Shown in pieces: positions 37,901-49,228 of a stretch of DNA of 64,000 bases; positions within the stretch are counted from its first letter, which is position 1; every line of letters starts with the position of its first letter. Both the position numbers and the translations under genes were made by a program. Origin of the DNA: Ceratobasidium sp. AG-K (Eukaryota; Basidiomycota; Agaricomycetes; Cantharellales; Ceratobasidiaceae); NCBI GenBank assembly GCA_037039685.1, contig JAWNGF010000008.1, positions 1,302,001 to 1,366,000 on the forward strand. The letters are read 5' to 3'. Below the pieces are notes generated by a model. That model was not told the DNA's origin. It saw only the letters and a list, made by a program, of their open reading frames with translations, and did no database searches.

Positions 37901-40900
37901 CCATATCAACACCGAAAACTCATGACTTAAATTACTGGGCGTGTCCGCTTTCAGTGACTGATGCGCTGAAGATTATCTTGAGGAGTGACTGCTGGGCAAT
38001 TAGGCTCCAGAACCTACTCAAATTTACCTTTTATGGTACTGATGACGGCCAATCGTGTACGAGATGGCTGAAAAATGATGTAATATCTCACTAAAAGCGG
38101 ACATTGCGGTTCAGTGCATTTGCTAATGTTATTCAGTAATCTGAGACCCCACAGTGATTCGAAGAGCACAGTGTCCCTAAAAACCTTCCTTGGTAGAGCT
38201 CTCTGCTTGCTCGGCGTATGACACCCAAGGCATATGTCTGTGTCAGAATCACGCTGCAGTCGTTACGAACTCAGGTGGACATGTTCATGATACAGGGTTT
38301 GTATGAACAACACCAGGTGAGTTGACTTTGATTATATTCATGGCCGAAAATATAGAGTACATGATCCACATGGAAAAGAAGCGAAAAATCGGGTATGAGG
38401 AAAAGAAACACCCCGACATACTCGTGCACAGTGGGGCCCTCGTCGTCCGAACGTCGGGAGGCGATGCCCAGGCGCATGCCCCAGCAATCCTTTTGGAGAT
38501 ATCACACCGATATTAGGATGGCAGTAAGGTACCCTCCTTGTAACTAGCACGCCGTCCCCACGCACACGGTTTCAACCCTCGTCACCTGGCCTTTTGCGTC
38601 CAATTATCCCCAGGTTCGCGACCCAGCCCCACTCAGTCCGCTACAGGCCCCAACGCATTTGAGCCAGCGCCCGCACATTCCCTGCGTCCTATGCCCACAA
38701 CTGGAAATTCATGCGTACTGCTGTCGCCGGGATACACGAGTTAAAGACGAACGACGCACCAGTCACCGGAACACCCAGCCCCCTCCAGCGAATAACGGCA
38801 GCCAGTTCCAACTTCTTCCCATTTCTGCCATTCGTCGGAACCGCTGACCGGTACAGTAAGCGGAAGTGGCGCAAGTCTGCGAGGTTTAGGGCGGAATCGG
38901 TGATTGCGGGTCCTAGTCGCCTAATACCGAGTCAGTCGTGTTTAGTCGATGAGTCGTAGTCGTTTTGTGAGATGGGTCGCGGAGGTTGGATACAGGGGTG
39001 CGGCGACCGGGTAGTGAGCCTAGGGAAGGAGACGGTCGTGGTATATCAACAATAAGATGGCAAGGACCTCTCGAGGGCAAGCTATCACATGACGATATAA
39101 GAACTCTCCGGGCCAGGCAGACTCGTACGCACCTGTTTGCCATTTTTCCTCGTCAGTGAAGGACAAAGAGAAATCTGTGGCGAACCAGTCCACTCTCGGC
39201 ATGAAGATAACTCGATAACCACCGACAGTTACTCTGCCTAGGAGCAAGCTTGCTGGTTCAGCTCCAGCCAGCTCGCTTCTCCGTTCCCCGACCTTCATAC
39301 AGGCACTGTAGCGTCTGGTTGGGACACACGGCGAGAGGTACAGAAGCCTCCACGAGAGGTGATGGTCCCAAAGCAATTCTCACTGCAATGTGTCTGGATA
39401 AGTTCGAGGTTGCGAGGAGAGAATATGAGAAGCGAACAACTCACGCATCGTCGACAGGTGGTTGGAGTCTCGGCAGGGTCGGCTCTCAATCGTTCCTTTG
39501 GATGAGGCCGTCAGAGATACTTCAAAGAAGAATAAAAGTGTCAGAGGGACGCATCCTACGCGAGAGAGTAGTGGACGATGGCTGTGCAACGACGGAGAAA
39601 CAGAACTCACCAGGAGTTTGACTCGATGTCAAGTGGCCAGCTGCTCTTCGGGTGATCGGGCCAGGTGAGCGACCATATCTAAGGCATAGGAACCGTTGCC
39701 AATCATCGAGCGCCTCCAGTCACAGGCAGGAATACCACGTCCAAAAGACCAGGGTGCCGTTGTCGTCATGTGTTTCGAGTTGTGCTGGGTAGACATCGAG
39801 TGTCGGTTTGGGCAAGTTTTGTCCTGCCCTGGGGGGCAGTGATGGTGAGGGCAGCAAGAAGCACGGGTCGAGTGCGTTCGACCGGTAGGCAGAATCTGCC
39901 AGTCGAGAGCCTACTGTGACTCTAGTTGAAGGCTAATGTCAACGCTGACAGAAGGTGGAGGGAGGGAACAGAACAGGATCACCGGCGCTTGTGAGCTCTG
40001 ATTGGAAATCGACTAATTGGTCAGCTCCCAGATACGCCACACGAACCACGACTCGCACTCGCCTCGCCGTAGTAGTCCATATCTAGATTAACCACAAAGC
40101 TCGGCCTTTGAGCTTATACCAATATATACTATAAAGACACAAAGACGCTCGGCGGGATACCCAGAACACGGCCGAAACAGCGCGATAGCCGAGCGGGAGT
40201 ATGCCTGTTTGTGCAGCCACATCGCTTCCCACTTCGTGCTGATCACCGTACCTGCGGAAGACCAACCATACCACCATAATCTCTGTTGGATTCTCCACAT
40301 GAAGGTAGTTTGGTGAGTCAAGCACTCACATCCCGGCTGACTAGCGAACCGACGATGCATGCAGGTCGGCTGTTGTCTCTCGAGGTCGATCCTCATTTAT
40401 TCAAGCGTTGGGGTGCCCCATTTAGTGCGAGAACCTCGTCAAGTCATTGGGTGTACCTGCAGCAATGGTCCCGGAACTGTGGGCGGATAAACGGCATGGG
40501 GACCCTCTGCGATTACTTCCCGTGTGTGCTTGCCAGCGTCATCCACGGAGTCCAGCCCGAGAGCAGTGGAGAGAGAGTAGGCTGGTCAGAAATGTCCCGT
40601 GTCGCAACTCTGAGGCACGGTTCTTGGTGAGTGTAAATGATTTTGGCAGTGTCAGACGAGTGCTTGGCTGACCTCGCTCTGGTCAGCACGCCCACCACGC
40701 AGCCCCTCCGAGCCACCCCAGTACGCCGTGATACACCTCTGACTCCCTGGGGGAGCGGTTCACCTCGCCAGGCGGGTATCGACTCCTCAGCGTTCTAGCC
40801 TTGCATCATGTCGGAAACGAGGGACAAGGATTGCAGTACGTGCGATTGTTCTGTAGATCACGTCTCGCCGCTTGATTTACCCAGCGGCGAGCGGGTGTGA

Positions 40901-41190
40901 TGTACTGTTCACTCTCTAGACAATGAAACATGAGTCATTTGCCACAAGCCTTCCGTTAATTCGAGTTAAACTGTACAAATCATGACGGCAACAACAACAA
41001 ACTCAGACCAGCTAAATGCGCGGTACCCAGTCCCTCAAGATGGGCTTCGCTTGGCTACACGGGAGACTACGAGATCTAGCTCGTGACTGCAGCTAGACTA
41101 TGCAAGGGGACGAGTGTGGGATTGACATGAGCCACTGGAGGTGCGTATCTGGGGATATCTACTCACATCAACGCAGCTGATTCAAGGCTT
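37600..41190. other. intergenic region between the NLR genes; right part is the duplicated 3' flank
   Basis: 37600-38250 is the upstream region of NLR copy 1 and shares short blocks with 11.69-11.85 kb. From about 38830 it aligns with 30.35-32.66 kb. No intact gene was recognised in the shared flank: frames in the two copies do not correspond. Confidence 0.5.
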
Positions 41191-44100
41191 TTAGCATTCG
41201 GTCCACGCCTCTCCCAGTTTCGCCAACTCGAGGTCTAGTCGGACGGCATCTTTGGTTGAGATGAGTAGGGGATTGCGGGGGTTCATCAGGCTAGCATGCA
41301 GATCGGGTGGGACCCATGCGAGCAGGCGAGACTCCGAGTCGACGACCCAGCCGTCGTCTTGCAGATCCCAGGGCCGACAGGCGTAGGATGGCTTGGTGCC
41401 CTTGTCGCCGTCGCCTAGGAGATCATCTGGTTAGCTGTATTCTGTATAGACCGCAATTGAGAAGTACCTTGCGTTTCCTTGGCTTGGACGAGATCGGCAA
41501 TGTCCCATACACGAATGGACAGATCAGCAGACCCTGAGACAATTTGTCCGCCTTTGGGCGAGAAAGCGACTGAGCGAACTTCCTTGGTATGTCCAATGAG
41601 CGGACTTCCCACTGCCTGCCCAGACCTTGCGTCCCAGAGTCGTAGGGTCTTGTCATAAGACCCTGAGACTACATAAGAGCTGTCAGGAGAGAAGCATACC
41701 GAGTAGACTTCGTCTGTATGTCCGAGAAGTGGGCCAAACAGATCTTGGCCACTATGAGCATCCCAGAGTCTAGCGGCTTTGTCTCTTGAGCCAGAGGCAA
41801 TGAGTGCCCCGTCAGGAGAGACGCAAACGGCGAAGATCAGGTTGGTGTGCCCTTTCAGAGGTGGGAGTGTGGGTGCCCTCGTGCTCACATCCCAAATGAG
41901 AATGGTCTCGTCATCTGAGCCAGAGACAATCCGAAGGCTATCGGGAGAGAAGCAAACTGAATAGACCCAGCTTGTGTGCGCCTTGAGCGGACTGCCAAAC
42001 GGCTCTCCGCTTTGTGCGTTCCATAGCCGTATGCTCTTGTCTTCCGAGCAAGATGCAACCAGTGCTCCGTCAGGTGAGAAGCACACTGTGAGCACCCTGC
42101 CAGAGTGACCAGTCAAAGGCTTGCCCACTGCTTGCCCGCTGTGTGCGTCCCATAGCTGTACGGTCTGGTCCTTGGAGCCAGATGCGATCCGTGACTGGTC
42201 AGGTGAGAAACACACAGAGTTGACCCAGTCGGTATGCCCTTTCATCGGACCGACGGCAATCTGCCCGCTCTGTGCGTCCCAGATGTATATCGTCCCATCA
42301 TTCGAGCCGGAGATAATGCGAGTGGCGTCGTGCGAGAACGCCACCGATGTGACTGGCTCTGTATGCCCTTGGAGTGGGGTGTCTGCTGGACCTTGACTGC
42401 GAGCATCCCATACTCGGATGGTTCTGTCGCCCGAGCTAGAGAGGATGCGTGCGCCGTCGGATGAGAAGTTGACACAAAAGACGACGTTGGTGTGACCTGT
42501 GAATACTCGAACAAGCTGTGGTTTGCCTTCGACGTTCCATAGTCGTACTGTGAAGTCGCCCGACCCCGAGACGATTTGCTTGCCATCCGGCGAGAATGCA
42601 ACAGAATACACCGCACCGGTGTGCCCTTCAAGTGCATCAACGTTCATCTGACCAGCCAACTTGCTCCATACGCGTATGGTATTGTCTCGAGAGCCAGAGA
42701 CTAAACGCATATCGTCTGGTGAGAAGCAGATAGATTCGACAACGTTGGTGTGCCCCGAGAGAGGGCCAAGCAACATCTCGCCAGTCTCAGCGTCCCAGAC
42801 GTGTATGGTTCCATCGCCATTACCCGAGGCGATGCGAGTGCCGTCGGGAGAAACACAAACCGACCATACCTCGTTGTTCTGGCCTTGCAGTGGGCCGAGG
42901 ACCGTTTGGCCGCTCTCGATACTCCATACACGGATAGTACCATCCCGCGACCCAGAAATAACTCGCTTGCCGTCGGGGGAGAAGGCGACAGAGAGCACCA
43001 TGTCGGTATGCCCCACGAGGGGTTCAATCGATGGTTGACCATCGTTAGACTTCCACACTTTCACCATTTTGTCATCAGAGCCAGAAGCTATGAGATTGCC
43101 GTCGGGCGAGAATGCTACCGAGTTGACCTCGTGATTGTGCTCGAGCGGACCCAAAAGAATTCGACCCGTAGTCCCGTCTAGTATGTGAACTAACGAACCA
43201 ATGGCACATGCGATAAGTGTGCTGCCCTGAGAGTAACAAACCGATCTAATAGACTCGGGAAACGGCCATGTAGCTACGAGTGCGAGTTGACGCCTTGTCA
43301 ACGCTGGTCCGTGAACCTGGATAGCCCCCTTCATCTTCCTCATATATAGCTTGGCTACTGGCGCAGAATCTGGCCAAAATGCGAGCATTGACACGTATAT
43401 GTGTGGTGTGCTCTGCGACACAGCATGGCTAGTGAACATTGCAACAAAGCGCCATGCGTCATGCGCAAGCTCGACCGTCTTCTCTGAGTAACTGCCTTTC
43501 TGTAAATCCGTCAGTGGAGGGTTCGCATACTGATCTCATATCGTCACTTACTGTACACCAACTCTCCGCGCGTCGAAGGATCCCCGAACCAAGGTGTATG
43601 CTTTTCTTCAGGCTGAGAACCTCCATCCATAGCAAGAGCCATGTCGACAACATCTCGTGCAGCGACGGACAAAGATTGGTATGATGTCCTGCATGTTCTA
43701 GATGTGCGATCCAATGTAGGCAGGCGTAGAATAGATCTGGGGATACCGCTTGATTGACGCGCTCCGCCAAGTCTGAAACGGCCTCGTCGCGCATATACGA
43801 CGACTCGAGTGCGCATATGTTAAATTGAGGTTTGTTGCATCGAATAACTTGGAAACAAGCCCGGGCTAATCGGATGTGGGTAGTTTCAGGGTTGCAGTGA
43901 AATGAATCGGATCGTTGAGGGACAAGCATGTAGTCGGAGAAGGACGCATGTAGAGTAGTCACGAGCTGGTTCTTTTCGCCAACGTTGAGTACTGAGGCCA
44001 GGAGTCTGAGTAATCCTTCGACCAGCTTGACGTCTTGCAGTTGAATGATACCGGTCAAGCCAGCGATTGTCATCGGCTCCTGCGCGCATACAACTGTTTC

Positions 44101-46500
44101 AAGTATTCTTCTCATTGCATCTCGATCGGAATCCTCCAGATATTTGGTATCAAAAGCGGCTTGAAGTATTGAGCCATAGAGCAGGTCGATCTGTTGGTCT
44201 TTCCCGAGGGCTGGGGAAGGGTCTATTCCAAGAACCATATTTAGCCGCTTGACATGTTGACCCAGGCCAAACCCTTGCTGAATGTATCGAGCAACTGTTG
44301 ATGCATATATAAACAACACTCCAGAATGCGACACTAGGGAAGCAAGCTGAGAGGATGTGAGGCCAAGGTCTTTGAGTTCCACCTCCAGGTATGTCTCAAT
44401 ATCCTTCTTTACCCTCTCCTTGGCGAGATCGTGCAGTACCAGCCGTACGTCAGGGTTGCTGCCAATCCGTTTCATTATTCGACGGTGGATATCTGGCTCT
44501 GGCCTACTTGAGATCAGAAATCGTACAGGAATCTGCGAGGCAGCTGTGAGGGAGAGAAGTAGATCCAATATGAGGCCAATGCTATCCTTGTTTTCGCATT
44601 CGTCCAGGGCATCGATCACGACTACAAAATCGGCCGGCAGTGTGTGTTTCACTTCCAACAGGGGCTTGACCAGAAGGCTCTCAAACTGAGTTTTGAGCAC
44701 CCTTGTATGCACGTTGGGGTCTGCCTCCAGGATGCCCGACAGAGCATATCGAAAGGGGTTGGAAAAGTAGGCAAGTTGATATGCAATTGATGGTATGATC
44801 AACTTGACGTCGCGGCACTCTGGGATCAGTCTTGAACAGAAGAAGCTTGCGCCAAGCTCTGCCGAACTTTCCAGCTCGGCACATAGACTGTATGCAATCG
44901 TAGTCTTGCCGGTTCCGGCCATTCCGTTCATCCAATATATGTCTCCAAGCTTCTTTGGTGACTTGTCACGCGCCCAAGTCAGGAGTTGGACTAGCTCATT
45001 CTCGCGTGTGCCCGACGTGCACGCTCTGCGTTGGACATCCTCCGACTCGGCCGAGTTATATACCGCCGATAAGGTAGGGCAGAGTCCCTTTAGGTGTGCG
45101 TCCTGACGGAATGCATTAGCAGCTCTCATATAGATAAGTATCAGAACCTGCGACGCGCACCATCTCTAACTTGTTTACAATTCCCCATGTACTCAGGTTT
45201 GCGTTGAGCTGGCGTACGGTCAACTACTTGTAACAGCGAAAGAAATATGCTCCTTACCGTGAGGCGCTCCAGGTGGGTCTGTATCCTCTGATAGCATGCT
45301 ATTATCTCGCTAGAGTCATCGATTGCTTCTGTGTGCCTTCGAACCGTTCCTCTCGTGTTCTTGCCCCCTACGCGCACCAGCTCCTCGGTCAGTCCCCTTC
45401 ATACCCTTGTTAGTTTCACCCCTGTTTAGCTCTTGAACCAGCTTACAGGCATAAGTTCTTCATGCCCTTCGTTATCTTTGTGTTAGTCGCGCTCCCAATA
45501 TGATCCTTTAGATCAGCCAACAACGAGTCGAGCCTCGTCCGCAATTCCTCGTATTCCGTTCGTCCTTTCGAGGCATTCTGTTTCCAAGTGTTAGTTCTGC
45601 AACGTATCCCACATGAGCACTCACCTCGAATATATCAATGCATTCGTTCAATCCGCTGACCGCTGACCGGAGTGGAGGGAACAAGCCTGTGCTTGACTCA
45701 ACCACCTTGAGCAGAGCCTTGAGACCTGGCCATAGTCTATCTGGAATATCATCCACGTTACTAGCCACCCTAATCACATCTGTGTTACTAGGTTCTAGTT
45801 GAGCGCCGGAAGATACTGGGGGCTGCATGGCAGGTACAGTATCTGCCGTTAGTGTCTGTGTGACTGAGAACGAGGGCGGCACAAGCCCGGCTAAAGTGGG
45901 CTTCAAGGCATCCTTTGGAAGTGGAAGGGGCGCAGGAGTGGATGTATCCGAGTTTTGTAGTAATGGAGTATTGGTCCTGTGGATCGCCCGGGGCGTAGGA
46001 CTCAGCCTTGATGGGGTAGGTGCGGGCAGCGAGGTTGAACTCGTGTTGTCCAAGCCAAGATGGTGCTTCACTTTCTCTTTTGCTCGGTCAAAACGATCCT
46101 TTAGGGTCATTGTGAGTTAATTGATGATCAAGTTGTCGTGGTCGCGTCTGAAGGGCATGCCAGATGCAGCGCTAAGATAACCCAAACTTGGGATCAAATG
46201 ATTGCTACTGATTGATGGGCTCGCTAAGATATCCACGCTGATGGAAACAAACCATTACAACAATGCTTCCGTGGATGACTTGTCTACTTCCGAGTACTCA
46301 AGTAAGCACCTGGCGCCAAAACTGCAACGAAATAGGTGGATGATCAGACCGACTACGCTCATTGGATTTTTGATAATTCCGGTACAAGTAAGAAATAAAT
46401 TATTTGATTTCGGCACCCTATCCCTAGGTTCGTACAATCCTCATTCGGAGGGTGGCGAGTGCACGTTGCACAAGTTTTGTCTTGTCCCGTTGATGGTTTA
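38830..46500 (-). repeat. NLR segmental duplication, copy 2
   Basis: Comprises the NACHT-WD40 gene at 41191-46110 with its 3' flank, corresponding to copy 1 at 30.35-37.9 kb. Exon lengths 2, 3, 4 and 6 are identical between the two genes (131, 139, 48 and 2032 nt). Confidence 0.75.
41191..46110 (-). CDS. NACHT-WD40 STAND protein (fungal NLR, HET-E-like), copy 2
   Basis: Paralogue of the gene at 32.7 kb with the same seven-exon plan: 46110-45625, 45577-45447, 45396-45258, 45208-45161, 45102-43552, 43499-41468 and 41414-41191, giving 1536 aa. The N-terminus is Pro/Ser-rich, then WPGLKALLKVVESSTGLFPP and a helical region. NACHT has Walker A GMAGTGKTTIAYS and Walker B VVVIDALDECENKD. The WD40 exon again holds 14 repeats and is exactly as long as in copy 1. 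The final intron (41467-41415, 53 nt) carries an in-frame stop, unlike the 42-nt intron of copy 1. The C-terminus is DDGWVVDSESRLLAWVPPDL and ends EAWTEC. The gene looks intact. WD repeats differ mainly at scattered positions, consistent with diversifying ligand surfaces (inference). Confidence 0.92.
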
Positions 46501-46930
46501 TTGACCACGAACAAGGGCGGCGAGGTCCTGGGTGGAGCACATTCAGTTGGTGTACATGATTCGCCAGTCGAGCTAACTCAGGGACAGGTTAGAGGACCAG
46601 CGAGGACGGAGGTGGACGTCGAGAAGAGAGGGGTGATCGGCTCGTGATCGGCGTGTCGAGACACTGTGGATTGGCCAGCGTCTCGAGCATACCATGTGCG
46701 CCACAGCTTGCACAGACCTCATCGCTGCGCTGCCACTATGTGCATCAGTCAATAACCCTGCTTGTGAACTCTCGTTCACGAACCATGAACGAGTCTAGAC
46801 TCGCCGCCCTCGCTATTCAACACTATTTCGAAATGGCCCGGATGAAATCCTTTGATATTGACCACACCTTGCCTAATACCGACTTTTAGGAAATCTTATT
46901 CTTCGAGCGAGCCATACCCGTCACCCTGAG
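46111..46930. other. upstream region of NLR copy 2, with a possible third flank remnant
   Basis: No gene. Short stretches around 46440-46800 (for example ACAAGTTTTGTC near 46471 and the phrase CGCCAGTCGAG near 46562) resemble 39.8-39.95 kb of the NLR 3' flank, hinting at the end of a further, lost NLR copy. Confidence 0.35.
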
Positions 46931-46938
46931 GAGAGTAC

Positions 46939-46957
46939 TAGGGTGCAGTTATTAAGT
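46939..46957 (+). repeat. left terminal inverted repeat of the hAT-like element
   Basis: TAGGGTGCAGTTATTAAGT, exactly complementary to 49202-49220. Confidence 0.9.
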
Positions 46958-47453
46958 GATATGTTACTAACCAGTGTTACAATCATTACATTACAAACGT
47001 GTTAATAACGATGGTAGAAACTGACCCGGAAAAATGGCGTGTTAATAGCAATTATTGCATAACTCGGCTCAACGCGCCACGAATTGTCCTGTTGAGTCAA
47101 GTTCGGCCCACCCTACATCGCTAGCGATTATGGTGGGACCGCTTCCAGGTACTCTCCAACTGGATTTGACCCTTTGGTTCGGAAATAAAGGGAATCCGTG
47201 TTGTACGCGCAAACACATTGCACCAAGTGCCCATTAAGCTGAAATACACGTTAGATATGGCAGGTGATAGCTGGGAAGCGACCGATCGGCAGAATTAGTC
47301 GTGCAGCCTGTGCCCGGGTTCTCCGGCGCTGCTCTTTCTTAGGCAAAGGGCATACATGCGGCGATTTGAGCGCCTTCAAGTGCCAAATCAAGGCTGCGCA
47401 TAGAGCATACAGCACGTGGCGCTTGCTCACTCAGGTTTGTAGCAGCGTCAGCC

Positions 47454-47460
47454 TATAAAG
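47454..47460 (+). promoter_or_regulatory. TATA box of the transposon-borne gene
   Basis: TATAAAG in a GC-rich context, 82 bp before the ATG at 47536. Confidence 0.5.
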
Positions 47461-47535
47461 GGCGCAAGAAAAGTGTATCAATACCCCCAACGATCTACTC
47501 CCGAGGTAGTACTCAGCGTTTCGCAGTTCCCTTAC

Positions 47536-48327
47536 ATGCAGTCCGATCACTCTTACCAACGCAAAATTGACCGCTTGCATGCGGCTTTACACGCTCTGCC
47601 GACTTCTCTGCCTTCGGGCTCGAGTATCTATGATTTCAGATACTGGACTCCTGATCCCAACAAGCTCGATCTTCTTGGTGCGCCATGTAGTGTGCTCAAT
47701 GCTGATCTCGAAAATATTTTCGGGCTCCGAGCAGTCACGCCCCTGACCTTTCAAGAGCGAGGGACTGGGATCGAATCAATTGTAGATCTGTTTTCTTACT
47801 ACCTTACTGGCGACTTTCGGGAGAAAGCTTTACTATCAAAATGGGTAGAAGATCTGTCAAACGCAGCGGAGGAGATGTCACAGTCTGTTACAGAAAATGT
47901 GCGCAGTTTTGCTGGTATTTGCCAGTCATTACTTACATATCTGGTACGCATATATGTCGCAAAACAGGTTATTGAGCTTGAGGTGTTCGAAAGCACAGAC
48001 AACGGACACGACGAGTGTGGTGAAGACGAAACCAGCGCCGAAGATGTGGATATCGCAGATTCGATGGATGATGAGATTGGCAGCGACGACGGGGAGGAAG
48101 TGCACGAGGCAGTGATCCCCGATGCAAAGGGGTTTGATGTGACGACCGTCTACGGTGTTGACCTTAGAAACCCGGTTTTGCTTGATCTCCTAGCAGATCA
48201 AGCAGTCGAGGGAGTGGAAGGGGCGCAAGCAGAGAGTTTGGGACCGGAATCATCACGCAAAAGGCCTTCTGAGGGACAGTTGTCGGCCAAGAAGGATGTT
48301 AGTGCAGTTAACTTGGATGTATTCTAG
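47536..48327 (+). CDS. unrecognised protein carried inside the hAT-like element
   Basis: Single-exon frame of 263 aa starting at the first ATG after the TATA-like box (MQSDHSYQRKIDRLHAALHA). I do not recognise it. The N-terminal two thirds look globular and mostly helical (SSIYDFRYWTPDPNKLDLLG, SIVDLFSYYLTGDF, FAGICQSLLTYLVRIYVAKQ). Then comes a strongly acidic linker (DECGEDETSAEDVDIADSMD) and a basic end (SSRKRPSEGQLSAKK) that could serve as a nuclear signal. It shows none of the usual hAT transposase motifs. It could be a captured host passenger gene, an element accessory protein or a truncated, diverged transposase remnant. The frame is long and uninterrupted, so it may be expressed. Confidence 0.65.
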   Translation: MQSDHSYQRKIDRLHAALHALPTSLPSGSSIYDFRYWTPDPNKLDLLGAPCSVLNADLENIFGLRAVTPLTFQERGTGIESIVDLFSYYLTGDFREKALLSKWVEDLSNAAEEMSQSVTENVRSFAGICQSLLTYLVRIYVAKQVIELEVFESTDNGHDECGEDETSAEDVDIADSMDDEIGSDDGEEVHEAVIPDAKGFDVTTVYGVDLRNPVLLDLLADQAVEGVEGAQAESLGPESSRKRPSEGQLSAKKDVSAVNLDVF

Positions 48328-48364
48328 TTCACGCAGTGTATTACACCATACAAATTATCGTGTC

Positions 48365-48440
48365 ACGTGGTGGGTTTTTTTTTTTTTTTTGAATACATCT
48401 TTAACGAGCTACATGAACGCGAGGTCAAACCGCTCGTGGA
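48365..48440 (+). repeat. short dispersed repeat, copy B
   Basis: T-run followed by ATACATCTTTAACGAGCTAC and AGGTCAAACCGCTC, matching 22950-23030. Readable as EYIFNELHEREVKPLVDRVQ. Confidence 0.6.
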
Positions 48441-48469
48441 CCGAGTCCAGACGGCCGAAGCACAGGTGA

Positions 48470-48570
48470 CAATCAGGGGAAGCACTTGCAGGGGAAGACA
48501 TATACGCAGGGGAAATGTAGCAGGGGTGGCACAGAGGCCGGTACAAGCAGGGTTAGATACACCAGGGCAG
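48470..48570 (+). repeat. GCAGGGG-type short repeats inside the hAT-like element
   Basis: The motif CAGGGG or CAGGG recurs about every 15-20 bases (near 48474, 48490, 48507, 48523, 48548 and 48563). These may be subterminal transposase-binding-like repeats or a degenerate minisatellite. Confidence 0.45.
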
Positions 48571-49201
48571 TAAACAGACCGAAACAGAAAAGCAATCGAG
48601 ACCGTTTATAAGATTCTGCTAAATTAAAAAGGTAAAACCGTCAGTAAACCACAAGCAGACCACCTCTATTCCGCCGCAGCAGTTTTGCACCTCGGTCGGT
48701 AGAGGCAGGACCATACACGGATGATCCCGGGCACATCGAGGGTCCCGGTGGCACACCGTCCTAGTGCCAACGGTGGGGTGCGCATTAAACGCGAGGACGG
48801 GCCGGCAAAGATTGTCGGGGGGTGTAAGAAGGGGTAGGGTGAGGATGGGTCCTGCTGGTGCGCAGGTCGGCAAGGCCACAATTGTCGGAGGTGGCCAGCT
48901 CGAATTTAAGGAGTGGGACCCTACTGAGTGGCGACATGGCGAGGGGGAAGTGGGCCACGTCCCCCAGTCCGCAGGAGGGCCAACAGGCACGCGAAAAGGG
49001 GCGCAATGTTGTATTCAGAGGATACGCTAAGACGCGGGAGGAGGGGGTTGCCGCCGGGCTCGTCGAAGGGTAGTAAAGAAGGAACGGCGGGGAGGGCAAG
49101 GCCAAACCCTCAACCCACCGGTGGTGGTAAGAAGCAAAAGGGCCTTGAGCACGTGGTGGTAATAACACCCCCGGTTATTAACGTGTGATTATCTCTCTGG
49201 G

Positions 49202-49220
49202 ACTTAATAACTGCACCCTA
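49202..49220 (-). repeat. right terminal inverted repeat of the hAT-like element
   Basis: ACTTAATAACTGCACCCTA, the reverse complement of the left terminal repeat, followed directly by the GAGAGTAC target duplication. Confidence 0.9.
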
Positions 49221-49228
49221 GAGAGTAC

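Larger units (their letters stand above)
46931..49228 (+). mobile_element. hAT-like DNA transposon (2282 bp) with 8-bp target site duplication
   Basis: The element spans 46939-49220. Its ends are perfect 19-bp inverted repeats, TAGGGTGCAGTTATTAAGT at 46939 and its complement ending at 49220. Both ends are flanked by the same 8 bp, GAGAGTAC (46931-46938 and 49221-49228). An 8-bp duplication with TAGGG-type termini is the hallmark of the hAT superfamily. Subterminal motifs (GTGTTAATA/TTATTAACACG type) recur near both ends. No hAT transposase (BED finger, RNase H-like core, hATC) was recognised. The only sizeable gene inside is the unrecognised frame at 47536-48327, so the element looks non-autonomous. 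Confidence 0.85.

Noticed and set aside
48619..49188. Frames of 70-127 codons on both strands in the right half of the hAT-like element
   Set aside because: Low-complexity Gly/Arg/Pro-rich translations with no transposase motif.
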